Below, one piece after another: positions 23,442 through 32,533 of a DNA stretch of 64,000 nt; positions within the stretch are counted from its first letter, which is position 1, and each line of letters starts with the position of its first letter. A program made the position numbers and the translations under genes. The notes beneath the pieces were generated by a model, which worked only from the letters and a program-made list of their open reading frames with translations, was not told where the DNA came from and did no database searches. This stretch comes from Clostridiales bacterium (GTDB lineage Bacteria; Bacillota; Clostridia; Saccharofermentanales; Saccharofermentanaceae), in assembly GCA_017552455.1 (NCBI GenBank), contig JAFZPX010000038.1:1-64000 (forward strand), written 5' to 3'.

Positions 23442-24359
23442 CTCCATACCTTCTAAGAACTTCTTTAATTCATCTATATAGCGCCTTCCCGGCTCGCTAA
23501 GGATATTATTCTTCTTAGTTATATATCCAATCTGCATAGCCGAATTCGGGTGGTCCTTATCCGCCTTGAACGGTATCGCCTTATACCCGTCGCCGTTGAT
23601 GTCGTCAGAGATAATTCCCGAACACAGCGTGTAGCCGTGCATGCCTTGCATCATGTTAAGCATCGTCGCGCGGTCATTACACTTGATCGTACGCGGGTAC
23701 TCATACTCCGACAGGATCTCCTCCGAGAAATAATACTTATCCTCTCCCTGCTCGAACATCAGACACGGATACGGCTCTAAGTCCTTGAACTTAATATTCT
23801 TCTTAGATGCCAGCGGATGGTCCTCACTTAAATACACATACGCATCGCAGCTTATAAGAGGCGTAAACACAAGCTCGTTCTCATCCATGAGCTTGCGCAG
23901 CACACGCTCATTCTTAGAAGACAGATACAGGATTCCGATCTCACTTCGAAGCGCACCTACATCCTCTATTACATCGCGCGTCCTCGTCTCCCTCACAGCG
24001 AAATCAAACTCGTTTACATCGTACTGCTTCGCCATCTTTATAAAAGCATTCACCGCGAAAGAGTAGTGCTGCGTGGAAACCGCAAACTTACGCTTGTAGT
24101 TGCCGTCACCCTCATACTTATGTACGAGCGTGTAGTAGTGCCCCTCAAGACCTCTTATATCATTAAGGAACTCTCTTCCCTCCGGTGTCGGCGTAACACC
24201 CTTAGGGCCTCTTACGAAGATCGTGATGCCGACCTCCTTTTCGAGTTCCTTCATGGAAGCCGTGAGCGCGGACTGCACCATGAACAGCTTCTCCGCTGCC
24301 TTGTTCATCGAGCCGCATTCTTCTATCGTAAGCGCGTAATGTATCTGCTGTAGTGTCAT
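23427..24359 (-). CDS. LysR-family transcriptional regulator
   Basis: 310 residues. The N-terminal HTH (MTLQQIHYALTIEECGSMNKAAEKLFMVQSALTASMKELE) and GVTPTPEGREFL are typical, followed by a two-lobed effector domain. Its ATG overlaps the stop of the CPBP gene (ATGA), so it is the last gene of the partner-switch/acyltransferase operon, and it ends about 100 bp before metY. It could control either that operon or sulfur metabolism; nothing in the sequence decides. Confidence 0.85.
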   Translation of the reverse strand: MTLQQIHYALTIEECGSMNKAAEKLFMVQSALTASMKELEKEVGITIFVRGPKGVTPTPEGREFLNDIRGLEGHYYTLVHKYEGDGNYKRKFAVSTQHYSFAVNAFIKMAKQYDVNEFDFAVRETRTRDVIEDVGALRSEIGILYLSSKNERVLRKLMDENELVFTPLISCDAYVYLSEDHPLASKKNIKFKDLEPYPCLMFEQGEDKYYFSEEILSEYEYPRTIKCNDRATMLNMMQGMHGYTLCSGIISDDINGDGYKAIPFKADKDHPNSAMQIGYITKKNNILSEPGRRYIDELKKFLEGMEGLSK

Positions 24360-25285
24360 GTTTCCTCTACCAGGATGTCCTTTGATGATTTACAGAAATA
24401 CACTATAACGATGCCAATTGCAAGGATAATCGTAACCGCGAGTCCTCCCTCGAGGCCGAAGTCGCCGCCGTTGATGAGGCTCTTGCTCATGTCGGGCGTG
24501 GTCTCCATTACGGACTGGCCGAAGCTGTTGCCGCTGACGAGCACGCCGAAGATGTTGCCCTGCGTGAAGTTCCAGATTGTGTGGATGGCGCTGACCATCC
24601 AGATGTTGCCGGTTCTTAAGAACACGAGGCTCATGAACAGGCCGAACAGCACGAGGTTAACGAACGCGAGAATCGTGAGGCCGGAGTTAAAAAGGTGCAG
24701 GCAGCCGAAGATTATCGAGTTGATGATAATACCCATGATGACCGAGTATCTTCTTGTGACGGACACGAAGATGCAGCCTCTGCACAGAACCTCTTCCTCG
24801 TTGCCCTGGAAGATGTAACCGATGAACAGCGCGAGCAGGCAGAATACGTTGAAGCCGTCAGCGCTGAGCTCGACTTCAGACGCGCCAGTGATAACGCAGA
24901 TAAGAAGCGCCGCACCGAACATGCCGAAGCCTACGAGAAGTCCGATGAGATAATGCTTTACGGCATTCTTCTTTGTAAAGCCGAATGTGTGGATCTTTCT
25001 TCCCGATACGAACTTACCCCACAGAATAACAGGGATCGTGCACGCGAGCGTTCCTGCAAGAAGGAAAGCCACGGTGATACTGTCCGCATTGGCTCCTTTA
25101 AGATGAAAAAGCGAAGCGAATAACGCGCCGATGATCATCGTGAAACCGCAGCCGCACTGAGTGATAATCCACATTACCGCTGCGAACAGGAACTCGAGCA
25201 GGAAGAAACAACCTGTTTTGCCCGTCTTCGGGTTAAGGCTCGCGGCCTTAGCCTCGTCCATGATCTTAAGTCTTTGTAATCTCAT
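24356..25285 (-). CDS. CPBP-family intramembrane protein
   Basis: 309 residues with about eight membrane segments. The CPBP (CAAX protease/bacteriocin-processing, Abi) motifs are present: EE-x3-R in GNEEEVLCRG, a His in FGCLHLFNSG and another in SAIHTIWNF. They form the metal site of a putative intramembrane glutamic/metalloprotease. I choose ATG 25285 (AGGGGA upstream, 14 nt after the acyltransferase stop) over an earlier in-frame start inside that gene. Coupled to lysR downstream. Confidence 0.75.
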   Translation of the reverse strand: MRLQRLKIMDEAKAASLNPKTGKTGCFFLLEFLFAAVMWIITQCGCGFTMIIGALFASLFHLKGANADSITVAFLLAGTLACTIPVILWGKFVSGRKIHTFGFTKKNAVKHYLIGLLVGFGMFGAALLICVITGASEVELSADGFNVFCLLALFIGYIFQGNEEEVLCRGCIFVSVTRRYSVIMGIIINSIIFGCLHLFNSGLTILAFVNLVLFGLFMSLVFLRTGNIWMVSAIHTIWNFTQGNIFGVLVSGNSFGQSVMETTPDMSKSLINGGDFGLEGGLAVTIILAIGIVIVYFCKSSKDILVEET

Positions 25286-25299
25286 TTCAGAATTATCCC

Positions 25300-26379
25300 C
25301 TATTCTCTGTTGAACTTTACCCAAAGCTGAACGAGTGCGAGTGTCGCGACGAACACTGCAAGTGCGATCAGATTGTTGATCCAGATGTTAGTTACGTGGA
25401 TCAAAAGGAGGAACAGCGGGCTTACAAAGAGCCAGTGGCAGCAGAATATCTTCATGACATTGCGGCTCATGCTCGCAAGAAGCGGATGCAGCCTTCCTTT
25501 GGCAAGTGTCATTATACCAAAAACAACTGCGACCTCGAGGCAGAGCACGCCGACAGCGCCGACGATGTTGTTCGCGGAAAGTGCGTAGTAGTCAGTTCCG
25601 CTCTCGATCCAGCCGGGGTTAAGAACAGCCTGCGGCCACTCGTTGATCTTATTGATAATTCCTGAGACAGGCGTCAGCACGGCTCCGATAGCAAGTGCTG
25701 TCAAAGCGAACTTCTTTCTGTTATCCCACTTGCGGTAAAGCTTGCCCGCACCGTAGCCCATGATGGGGAACGTGCCCCACGGAACTATCGGGAACCAGGA
25801 ATAGTGATTCTCGCGGAAGACGATGCCGATGAGCGTTGCCGCCCAGCCGTTGCCCTCGTATGCTTCCGGCGTGAAAAGAAGGTCAACAGCAAAGATAAAC
25901 GCGATGATCGCGATGCAGATCGCGGCCTTGATTCCGGGCTTGCCTTCAAGCTTCTTCATCAGCGCGAAGAAAAGCATGCTGAGGGTCGCGAACGTGTAGA
26001 TATTGCAGCCTATTACTGCCCACGGGTGCTCGCTCAACGCACCGAAATGTTCAGGGTTGATGAGCCCCGGGAAGATCGCGTACACGAAGTTTACATAGAA
26101 AAGCAGAAGGCCTAAGATGCCTGCCCTCTTGAGGTACTTGCGCACCGTGGTTCTATCCGAGAAAGCGGCACCCCAACCCATCGCGAAAGTAAACGCTCCC
26201 GCAGCAGGGATGCAGCCGAAGAATTCGATGACTGTATAGGAGATGCTTCCGGGCAGCTCCCACGCGTTCTCGAAGACTTCCATGGAGCCCTCCAGAACAT
26301 GCACGAAGACCATGCCGATAATGGCGATGGCCTTCATAAGTTCGATCTCAGGTATTCTCTTGGTCTTAGCTAATTCCAT
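25300..26379 (-). CDS. Membrane acyltransferase-like protein (stand-alone)
   Basis: 359 residues with about ten membrane segments. N-terminal ELMKAIAIIGMVFVHVLEGS and the AAGAFTFAMGWGAAFSDR motif mark it as a paralogue of the proteins at 12884 and in the C-terminal part of 28031-29539. Membership of the HGSNAT/DUF1624-like acyltransferases is inferred from topology and the conserved H and E of the first segment. It begins 2 nt after the phosphatase stop, behind GGGGAA. Confidence 0.6.
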   Translation of the reverse strand: MELAKTKRIPEIELMKAIAIIGMVFVHVLEGSMEVFENAWELPGSISYTVIEFFGCIPAAGAFTFAMGWGAAFSDRTTVRKYLKRAGILGLLLFYVNFVYAIFPGLINPEHFGALSEHPWAVIGCNIYTFATLSMLFFALMKKLEGKPGIKAAICIAIIAFIFAVDLLFTPEAYEGNGWAATLIGIVFRENHYSWFPIVPWGTFPIMGYGAGKLYRKWDNRKKFALTALAIGAVLTPVSGIINKINEWPQAVLNPGWIESGTDYYALSANNIVGAVGVLCLEVAVVFGIMTLAKGRLHPLLASMSRNVMKIFCCHWLFVSPLFLLLIHVTNIWINNLIALAVFVATLALVQLWVKFNRE

Positions 26380-26381
26380 AA

Positions 26382-28034
26382 TCAGTTCCCCGTTTCCTGC
26401 TCGTCTTCAGAAGCTTCAGGCTCCTCGGGCTTAGTCGCGTCAGGACCGTTATATGTGATGCTAAGCATCGTGATATCGTCGAACTGCTCGGCATCCTTAA
26501 CGAATTCGTCGATGCCGTCCATTACATTCTTAAGGATCTCCTTCGGCTTCGCGTCAGGATTCTTATTCAAAGCTTCGAGCATTCTCTCAGCGCCGTACAG
26601 TTCGTTATTGGAGTCTGTAGCCTCCGCAACACCGTCCGTATATACGAAAAGCGAATCGCCGGGGAACAGCTCGAACTCGTGCTCTTTGAACTTCATTCTC
26701 TTCATCGTTGCGACCGGCGGAGAATGCTTATATACAACGAGTTCATACTTACCGTTAGCGCGTCTTATAGCAGGGTGCTCGTGGCCTGCATTAGCCGCGA
26801 TACCTTTACCTGTCTTAAGGTCTATAACTGCAAGCCATACAGTAACGAACTGGTGAGCCGCGTTATTCTGCATAAGCTGTGCATTCGTGTTATTAAGAGC
26901 CTCCGCAGGGCTCTCACCCATCATAACGCGGCTCTGAATAAGGAGCTTACTGATCATCATGAACAACGAAGCCGGGATGCCCTTTCCGGAAACGTCTGCC
27001 ATAACGAGTGCGAGGTGATCCTCGTCTACGAGGAAGAAGTCATAGAAGTCGCCGCCGACGGTTTTCGCCGGGGTCATGGAAGCGTAGATGTCGAAGTCGT
27101 AACGGCCGGGGAAAGCCGGGAACGTGCTCGGCAGCTGGCTTTCCTGAATGTTTGCAGCCGTGTCAAGATCCGCGTTAATTCTTTCCTGTGCAGCCGTGAT
27201 ATTCATGTTCTGATCGATGTAATCACGAAGCTCGACGTCCATCTTCTCAAACGCGAGCGAGAGTTCTTCAAGCTCGTCCTGAGTATGAATGTCGGACTTG
27301 TATGCGTGGTCCTTGTCGAGGTTCTCGGTGAGCTCCTTGGCTGCTGTCGTAAGCTTCTCGATAGGACGGACGAGGTGCCTGTTAGCGAAGGTTGAGTAAA
27401 CCACGATGAAGATGAGCATCAACGTAAATACACAGGTAACGATGATGAGGTTCATCGTGAGAACTTCAGTGTTGATCTGGTCTACGAGGAAGTCGACGCA
27501 GACGAGAGCTACGGGACGGCCCTGACTGTTGTGTACAGGATAAGCTGCAGTCGCGATCTGTCCGAATACCGGGTCATCAACGAACTTCAGAAGCTCATCT
27601 TCACGACCGTAGAGTCTTCCCTGCATCCACTCCTTACCGCCCTGGGCGTACCCGGTGGTAAAGCCGATGGTCTCCTCACCCGAGAAGTGGTCGGACCAGA
27701 TGTAGAGAACGTCATTCTCCTCAGGGATACAAACGTAGATATAAAGCGCATCGAACTGTTCCTGAGTCGTGTTGATCTCATCGAGAACGATGTCGTAGTA
27801 ACCGTCAGGCTCACCGGCGTTAAGGTATCTCATGATCTGGTCGCCGTTCAATCTGTTGGCGATAGTGGAAGTGATACCCATGCCGACGTATTCATAACGC
27901 TCAATGATCTTGGCGCGGTATGAAGTCGAAGTAACGTAGCAGATGATACCTGCGATAATTATCGTAGTCAGAACGAAGCCCGCAAGGAGCTTATTACGAA
28001 TGCTTCTCGCGAATGCAGGCCTCTTGAATCTCAT
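26382..28034 (-). CDS. Sensor-HAMP-PP2C (SpoIIE/RsbU-type) serine phosphatase
   Basis: 550 residues. A membrane segment at about 15-36, an extracytoplasmic sensor region of about 160 residues, a second segment near 200-222, a HAMP linker (RHLVRPIEKLTTAAKEL), a short coiled coil and the PPM phosphatase domain with its metal motifs VGGDFYDFF, DVSGKGIPASLFM, DGVAEATD and QFDDITML. The acidic tail (residues 532-550) is unusual. Such enzymes dephosphorylate a STAS antagonist and release it to bind the RsbW kinase. Its ATG overlaps the kinase-acyltransferase stop by 4 nt. Confidence 0.85.
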   Translation of the reverse strand: MRFKRPAFARSIRNKLLAGFVLTTIIIAGIICYVTSTSYRAKIIERYEYVGMGITSTIANRLNGDQIMRYLNAGEPDGYYDIVLDEINTTQEQFDALYIYVCIPEENDVLYIWSDHFSGEETIGFTTGYAQGGKEWMQGRLYGREDELLKFVDDPVFGQIATAAYPVHNSQGRPVALVCVDFLVDQINTEVLTMNLIIVTCVFTLMLIFIVVYSTFANRHLVRPIEKLTTAAKELTENLDKDHAYKSDIHTQDELEELSLAFEKMDVELRDYIDQNMNITAAQERINADLDTAANIQESQLPSTFPAFPGRYDFDIYASMTPAKTVGGDFYDFFLVDEDHLALVMADVSGKGIPASLFMMISKLLIQSRVMMGESPAEALNNTNAQLMQNNAAHQFVTVWLAVIDLKTGKGIAANAGHEHPAIRRANGKYELVVYKHSPPVATMKRMKFKEHEFELFPGDSLFVYTDGVAEATDSNNELYGAERMLEALNKNPDAKPKEILKNVMDGIDEFVKDAEQFDDITMLSITYNGPDATKPEEPEASEDEQETGN

Positions 28035-29539
28035 ATTACGGAGTTCCTGCCTCTCTTACGCTTCTTTAACTGCTTCTGATAGAACACACCAATCAGAACA
28101 GAAGCGACGCTCAGGATCAATCCGAGGATGAGAGTCGGCAAGGAGCCGAGATACTTGTCTCCCCTGATAACGTAGATGAATACGTTAACGGTCCACCATA
28201 CAAGCACCCACTGTGCGAAGTAAACGCTCGTGATCGCACGGCTTATTGTCTCTATAACCCCCATGACCTTGGCAGGAAGGAATTTGCATATATAGTAGCA
28301 AGCTCCGAGCATCGCGAACTCTGTGCAGATGCAAAGGAACATCTCGGGAGTCGTCAGATGATAGAAGACGTTCGCACCGGGGCCGCCCATCATGCCGAAC
28401 TGGTTATAGTACTCGAAGATATAGACCGATGTGGACAGGATGAAGCACGGGATAGAGAACCACTTATAGAATGTCTCTTTCTGTGCTGTCGTGATGTGCT
28501 TGATGTGGTCACCGAACGCAAGTCCTGAGGCATACATCAGGAACCAGATGAACAGCGGGAAGTCAGACATGACAATCTCTTCACCAGTAGGATCATTGAC
28601 ACCGACGAAGTGACCGAGGATAACATTAAGAGGCATGTTATCGAGCCACAGGTCGTTGAAGAACATCGCGATTATATTGATGCCCAACGCGACGAAGAAA
28701 ATCTTCCACGGCGTCAGCTTCAGGAGCTTCATGAATGACATCAGAAGCATCGCGAGTGCCGCGAACTGCAGAAGGTCATTGCCGAAGAACAGGTACGGCA
28801 GTCTCTCTAGGTAGAACTCCGCATCATATGTTGCCGCATAACCTACGAGCGACGGGATCAAGAACCTTAATACATTAAGAAACAGGCCTACGATGAAGAT
28901 GTTGATGCTTCGTATGAACAGGTCTTTCGCTTTGTTGCGCGTTGTGAACGCGAGTCCGATACCCATCGAGAAGATGAACATCGGAGCAGCCCAGGGACCG
29001 CCGAGGATACTGTCGAAGAAATACGGCAGTCCGTGCCACAGCGCATCATCGGTGGAACACTCAACGAATGCGTGGATGGTCGCGAGGAAGAAGATGACCA
29101 GAGCTTTGGTCATGTCAACCTCAGGCTGTCTTAAAACGACTTTACGAAGAGTCAGGATGTTGCGGCCGTCTTTGTATTCGTAGTCGACCTCATCCATGAA
29201 TTTCTTGGTCATAAAAATGCCAAGTCCTCCGCGCTTACGTTCAGACGCGGACAACTTGACATTCGGGTCAGGTTTGGCGAGAGGGTCATACTGCTTGCCC
29301 TGATCGATAAAGCTCATGCTGACAGACAGAGGATTATCGTTAAGCTCTACCCTAATTGTCGCAGTACCGATCTTAGGGTCGTATGCATAACCTGCGATAT
29401 TCGCGAAAATCTCCTCTACCGCTACCTCAATCTGATTACGTTCCTTCTCAGTACATTCGAGTTCATCGAGGTTCTCCTTAACGAACGTAAGGACTTCGGG
29501 CAGATTCTCAGGCAGCGCCTGAATATCTAACTCTCTCAT
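28031..29539 (-). CDS. RsbW-type kinase domain fused to membrane acyltransferase
   Basis: 502 residues. Residues 1-137 are a GHKL serine kinase/anti-sigma domain: N-box EVAVEEIFANIAG (Asn47), G1 box IDQGKQYDP (Asp79) and G2 box KRGGLGIFMTKKF (103-114). From residue 141 follows a multi-pass domain of about ten segments starting DMTKALVIFFLATIHAFVE, with the APMFIFSMGIGLAFTTR motif of the acyltransferases at 25300 and 12884. The reading frame is continuous through the junction. In known systems RsbW is soluble and binds a sigma factor; here its output seems to be a membrane enzyme. STAS partner and phosphatase flank it. Confidence 0.8.
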   Translation of the reverse strand: MRELDIQALPENLPEVLTFVKENLDELECTEKERNQIEVAVEEIFANIAGYAYDPKIGTATIRVELNDNPLSVSMSFIDQGKQYDPLAKPDPNVKLSASERKRGGLGIFMTKKFMDEVDYEYKDGRNILTLRKVVLRQPEVDMTKALVIFFLATIHAFVECSTDDALWHGLPYFFDSILGGPWAAPMFIFSMGIGLAFTTRNKAKDLFIRSINIFIVGLFLNVLRFLIPSLVGYAATYDAEFYLERLPYLFFGNDLLQFAALAMLLMSFMKLLKLTPWKIFFVALGINIIAMFFNDLWLDNMPLNVILGHFVGVNDPTGEEIVMSDFPLFIWFLMYASGLAFGDHIKHITTAQKETFYKWFSIPCFILSTSVYIFEYYNQFGMMGGPGANVFYHLTTPEMFLCICTEFAMLGACYYICKFLPAKVMGVIETISRAITSVYFAQWVLVWWTVNVFIYVIRGDKYLGSLPTLILGLILSVASVLIGVFYQKQLKKRKRGRNSVI

Positions 29540-29578
29540 ATTAAGTTTTCCTTCTATTTTGATAGAGGCTAGCCGGGA

Positions 29579-29875
29579 TTATTCGATGTTGAGGATATCG
29601 TCGAAGCCAGTAACGCTGAATACATCCATAACAGCATCCCCGGGATTAGTAACCTTCATGTTACCCTGCTTCTCCATTACCTGCGCAAGGCCGAGGAGGA
29701 CACGCAGTCCTGCAGATGAGATGTACTCGAGATCCTTCAGATCAAGAACGAGATCTGTGATACCTGCGAGTTCGGGCTCGAGACCCTTCTCGAGATCAGG
29801 TGCTGAAAGTGTATCGAGACGTCCGGCAATAGCTACCGTCAACTTTGTGTCTTCCTTAGTTGTCTTAAATTCCAT
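29579..29875 (-). CDS. STAS-domain anti-sigma factor antagonist
   Basis: 98 residues from ATG 29875, which has AGGGG at the correct 9-nt distance (an ATG three codons earlier is too close to it). The STAS fold is complete, with the phosphorylation region DLEYISSAGLRVLL; one of the two Ser residues is the target of the RsbW-type kinase. It is the first gene of the operon, 39 nt before the kinase-acyltransferase gene. Confidence 0.88.
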   Translation of the reverse strand: MEFKTTKEDTKLTVAIAGRLDTLSAPDLEKGLEPELAGITDLVLDLKDLEYISSAGLRVLLGLAQVMEKQGNMKVTNPGDAVMDVFSVTGFDDILNIE

Positions 29876-29917
29876 AGTTAACATCCCCTTTGTCTAGGTA
29901 TTTGAATTTACTCACTA

Positions 29918-29923
29918 ATTATA
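29918..29923 (-). promoter_or_regulatory. -10 box of the partner-switch operon
   Basis: TATAAT on the minus strand about 43 bp before the STAS start. It lies in a palindromic ATTATATAAT between divergent genes; no strong -35 is visible. Confidence 0.4.
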
Positions 29924-29984
29924 TAATAAAAAACTGACATTTTGGCTTAATACTTTCTTAAATTCATTAATGCTTAACATTTGC

Positions 29985-29990
29985 TATACT
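29985..29990 (+). promoter_or_regulatory. -10 box of the DUF3592-like gene
   Basis: TGC-TATACT, an extended -10, 24 nt before ATG 30015. Confidence 0.45.
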
Positions 29991-30014
29991 GACTTTATAA
30001 GGAGGGATAGCACT

Positions 30015-30668
30015 ATGATTTACGACGAAAGATACAGAGAACAGGTCTTTTGGGACGCACCTTACACCCCCGAACTTAGGATTTTGATCGGCATGATCCG
30101 CGATAAAGCTTTAAACAGAACTGAGATCATCTACCCGCCGGCGGGCAAGGATATGAAGACATTAGGCATTGGACTTGGCTGCTCCGCGTTATTCGCGCTT
30201 CTTGCAGGCGGCCTCACATTTCTCATCACCAAAGTAGGACTCGCAGCCTTTATCGTAGGCTTCATCGGATTGTTCATGGGATTCACGGTAACGGCATTCC
30301 TTATCGCCCGTGACAGGCTTCTTATCAGGCCCCAGCTCATGACTTCACAAGTCAACGCGGTCTGCGTAGGCCACTCCCTCACAGGCGGCGACGGACACAT
30401 GAACAGATGCCCCGTCTTCAAGTACACATACAACGGACGCGAGTATCTTGCTTACGACGGCAACTATTCGAACCGCACGAAGCTTCCTGATATCGATGAG
30501 AAGTTAACGATCAAGATCGACCCCGAGCACCCCGAAGAGCTTATGTGGAACGAAGGACACAACAAGAACTCATTCTTCTTTGCCGCCCTCGTATGCGCCA
30601 TCATCTTCTTAGGTGAGATCGGCATGATAGCCGTAACTCTCTGCGACAAAGGAATTATGGGAGGTTAA
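30015..30668 (+). CDS. DUF3592-like membrane protein
   Basis: 217 residues from ATG 30015 (GGAGGG upstream; an earlier in-frame start would span the promoter). Two close membrane segments (about residues 50-93), then a beta-rich domain with CPVFKYTYNGREYLAYDG and VTIKIDPEHPEELMW-like pattern, which is the DUF3592 arrangement, and a last membrane segment near 195-212. Function unknown. Confidence 0.55.
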   Translation: MIYDERYREQVFWDAPYTPELRILIGMIRDKALNRTEIIYPPAGKDMKTLGIGLGCSALFALLAGGLTFLITKVGLAAFIVGFIGLFMGFTVTAFLIARDRLLIRPQLMTSQVNAVCVGHSLTGGDGHMNRCPVFKYTYNGREYLAYDGNYSNRTKLPDIDEKLTIKIDPEHPEELMWNEGHNKNSFFFAALVCAIIFLGEIGMIAVTLCDKGIMGG

Positions 30669-30676
30669 TTCTTCCC

Positions 30677-32323
30677 TTAATCCTTCTTACGCTTAGCTGC
30701 GACACAGTCCTCAAGGTTAGGATAGAAGTGCTCACGGCCGACGGTTTCCTGGAAACCAATCTTCTCGAGAGCCCTGTTGATGTCGTTGTTTAATCCAACG
30801 AAACAGAAATCAGAGCCGAGTCCCTTGATGTAATCGATTGCTTCAAGGAACTCTGTCTCTGCAGAAATATCTACAAATACAACGCCTCTGAAGGAGAGGA
30901 TGTAGGTCTCGTAGCGCTTTTCGCACTTTTCGATGGCCTTCTTGAGCTGCTTGCCGTTCGCGAAGAAGTAAGCGCCGACGCTGTAAACGATGGCAGCGTC
31001 CTTATCCTCGATGAGAGTTTCTTCTTCGATGTTAACGTTGATGTCGGCGAGCTTGCTGATCGTGATGATCATGGAGAGCGCGACGCCGATTACGATCGCG
31101 TATGTCAGGTCGAGCACGACTGTTGCCGCCATTGTGACGAAGCACAGTGCGAGCGCGTCCTTGAGGCCGTGTGTAAAGTAGCCCTTGATTGTCTTGATGT
31201 CGTTCATCTTGTACGCAGTCATGAAGAGCACGCCTGCGAGCGCGGAGTACGGAACCATGCCGATGAGCGGCGCGAGAACGAACATGCAAAGGATCAGGAA
31301 GATCGACTGGAACACGGATGTAAGTCTTGTTCTGCAGCCGCTCTTGATGGCAACGGATGTTCTTGCGATGGCTGCCGTGGAAGGCACGCCGCCTGCGAAC
31401 GGAACTGCCATGTTAGCGATACCCTGTGCGATGAGCTCGACGTTGGAGTCGAACTTTTCTTTCTTCATGGAAGCCGCAGCAGTACCGCACAGGAGGCTCT
31501 CGATCATGCCGAGGAGAGCGATGGTGATCGAATACTTAGCGATGGAGCTGAGCATTGGGATGTCGACTGCTGCTATGTTGAGAACCTCCGAGTTGATGAT
31601 CGAGCTCGGGATGGAGCCGATTGTCTTAACGTCGAGGCTTGTGATCTTTACTACTGCCGTAGCGATGATGATAGCTACGAGTGAAGCAGGCACATACTTG
31701 CTGAGCTTCTTAGGGTACAGCGCCATGATGACTACTACCATTGCTGCTACTCCGAGTGTCGGCAGGCTCGTGTCTTTAATGTTGCTTATGAATGTCATGA
31801 CCTTGCCGACCGTGCCCTCGCCTGCCGCATTAACTCCGAATGCGTTGCCAAGCTGGCCGATCGCGATAACGAGCGCGATACCCGACGTGAAGCCCGTGAC
31901 TACCGGCTTCGGGATAAACTGAACGAATCGTCCGAATCTTAGTAATCCGGCAATTAGAAGAATTATTCCCGAGATGAACGTCGCCATGAACATGCCCTGG
32001 AGGCCGTACTCACCGGAAACTATCGTTCCGAGGATTACTGCCATGGCTCCCGTAGGACCGGAGATCTGGAATGAGCCGCCTCCGAGAAGGCCGGAGATCA
32101 AGCCCGCGATAATAGCTGTGATGAGGCCTCCCGCGATACCGATCGCAAGGTGATCCTGATCCACACTCGCCGCACCAAAAGCCAGCGCCAGAGGGAGCGC
32201 CACTGCACCTACAGTGATACCCGCAGTCAAGTCGTTGATAAAGAACTTGCTGTTATACCCTTTAAACTCATTTCTGAAAATCTTCGCGTAGTGCGAGAAA
32301 AACGGTCTCTTCTTCTTAGCCAT
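30677..32323 (-). CDS. SulP-family anion transporter with STAS domain
   Basis: 548 residues. The N-terminal 430 residues form the SLC26/SulP membrane domain (LTAGITVGAVALPLALAFG, GPTGAMAVILG, GFTSGIALVIAIGQL, GGVPSTAAIARTS). The last 110 residues are a STAS domain (DAAIVYSVGAYFFANGKQL, LSFRGVVFVDISAETEFLEA). It would import sulfate, bicarbonate or another anion; the sequence does not tell which. Start ATG 32323 is preceded by AAGGA; a GTG two codons earlier is less well placed. Confidence 0.85.
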   Translation of the reverse strand: MAKKKRPFFSHYAKIFRNEFKGYNSKFFINDLTAGITVGAVALPLALAFGAASVDQDHLAIGIAGGLITAIIAGLISGLLGGGSFQISGPTGAMAVILGTIVSGEYGLQGMFMATFISGIILLIAGLLRFGRFVQFIPKPVVTGFTSGIALVIAIGQLGNAFGVNAAGEGTVGKVMTFISNIKDTSLPTLGVAAMVVVIMALYPKKLSKYVPASLVAIIIATAVVKITSLDVKTIGSIPSSIINSEVLNIAAVDIPMLSSIAKYSITIALLGMIESLLCGTAAASMKKEKFDSNVELIAQGIANMAVPFAGGVPSTAAIARTSVAIKSGCRTRLTSVFQSIFLILCMFVLAPLIGMVPYSALAGVLFMTAYKMNDIKTIKGYFTHGLKDALALCFVTMAATVVLDLTYAIVIGVALSMIITISKLADINVNIEEETLIEDKDAAIVYSVGAYFFANGKQLKKAIEKCEKRYETYILSFRGVVFVDISAETEFLEAIDYIKGLGSDFCFVGLNNDINRALEKIGFQETVGREHFYPNLEDCVAAKRKKD

Positions 32324-32410
32324 AATCACATTCCTTTCAAAACAGAGTGTATTTTAACACTCGTGTATATTATTGGAATTGTGATTTTGCACAGGATTCC
32401 ACTACTCTGA

Positions 32411-32446
32411 TCCACCAAAAACTCGTTTCAAGTCCAAAAAGGTGGA
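32411..32446. repeat. Palindromic REP-like repeat, copy 2
   Basis: TCCACC (32411-32416) and GGTGGA (32441-32446), with GTTTCAAG in the loop. It lies 88 bp upstream of the nuclease-like gene. Confidence 0.6.
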
Positions 32447-32533
32447 ATCTCTCGCGCACCCTTTGTCGTTTTTTGTCGAAAATTGTAGTCAATTGTCGAA
32501 AAATAACGCTTCTTAACCTGCTACACTCGGGGT

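Noticed and set aside
26679-27395. Open frame antisense to the PP2C phosphatase (238 codons)
   Set aside because: Shadow of a gene with all phosphatase motifs; composition is not protein-like.
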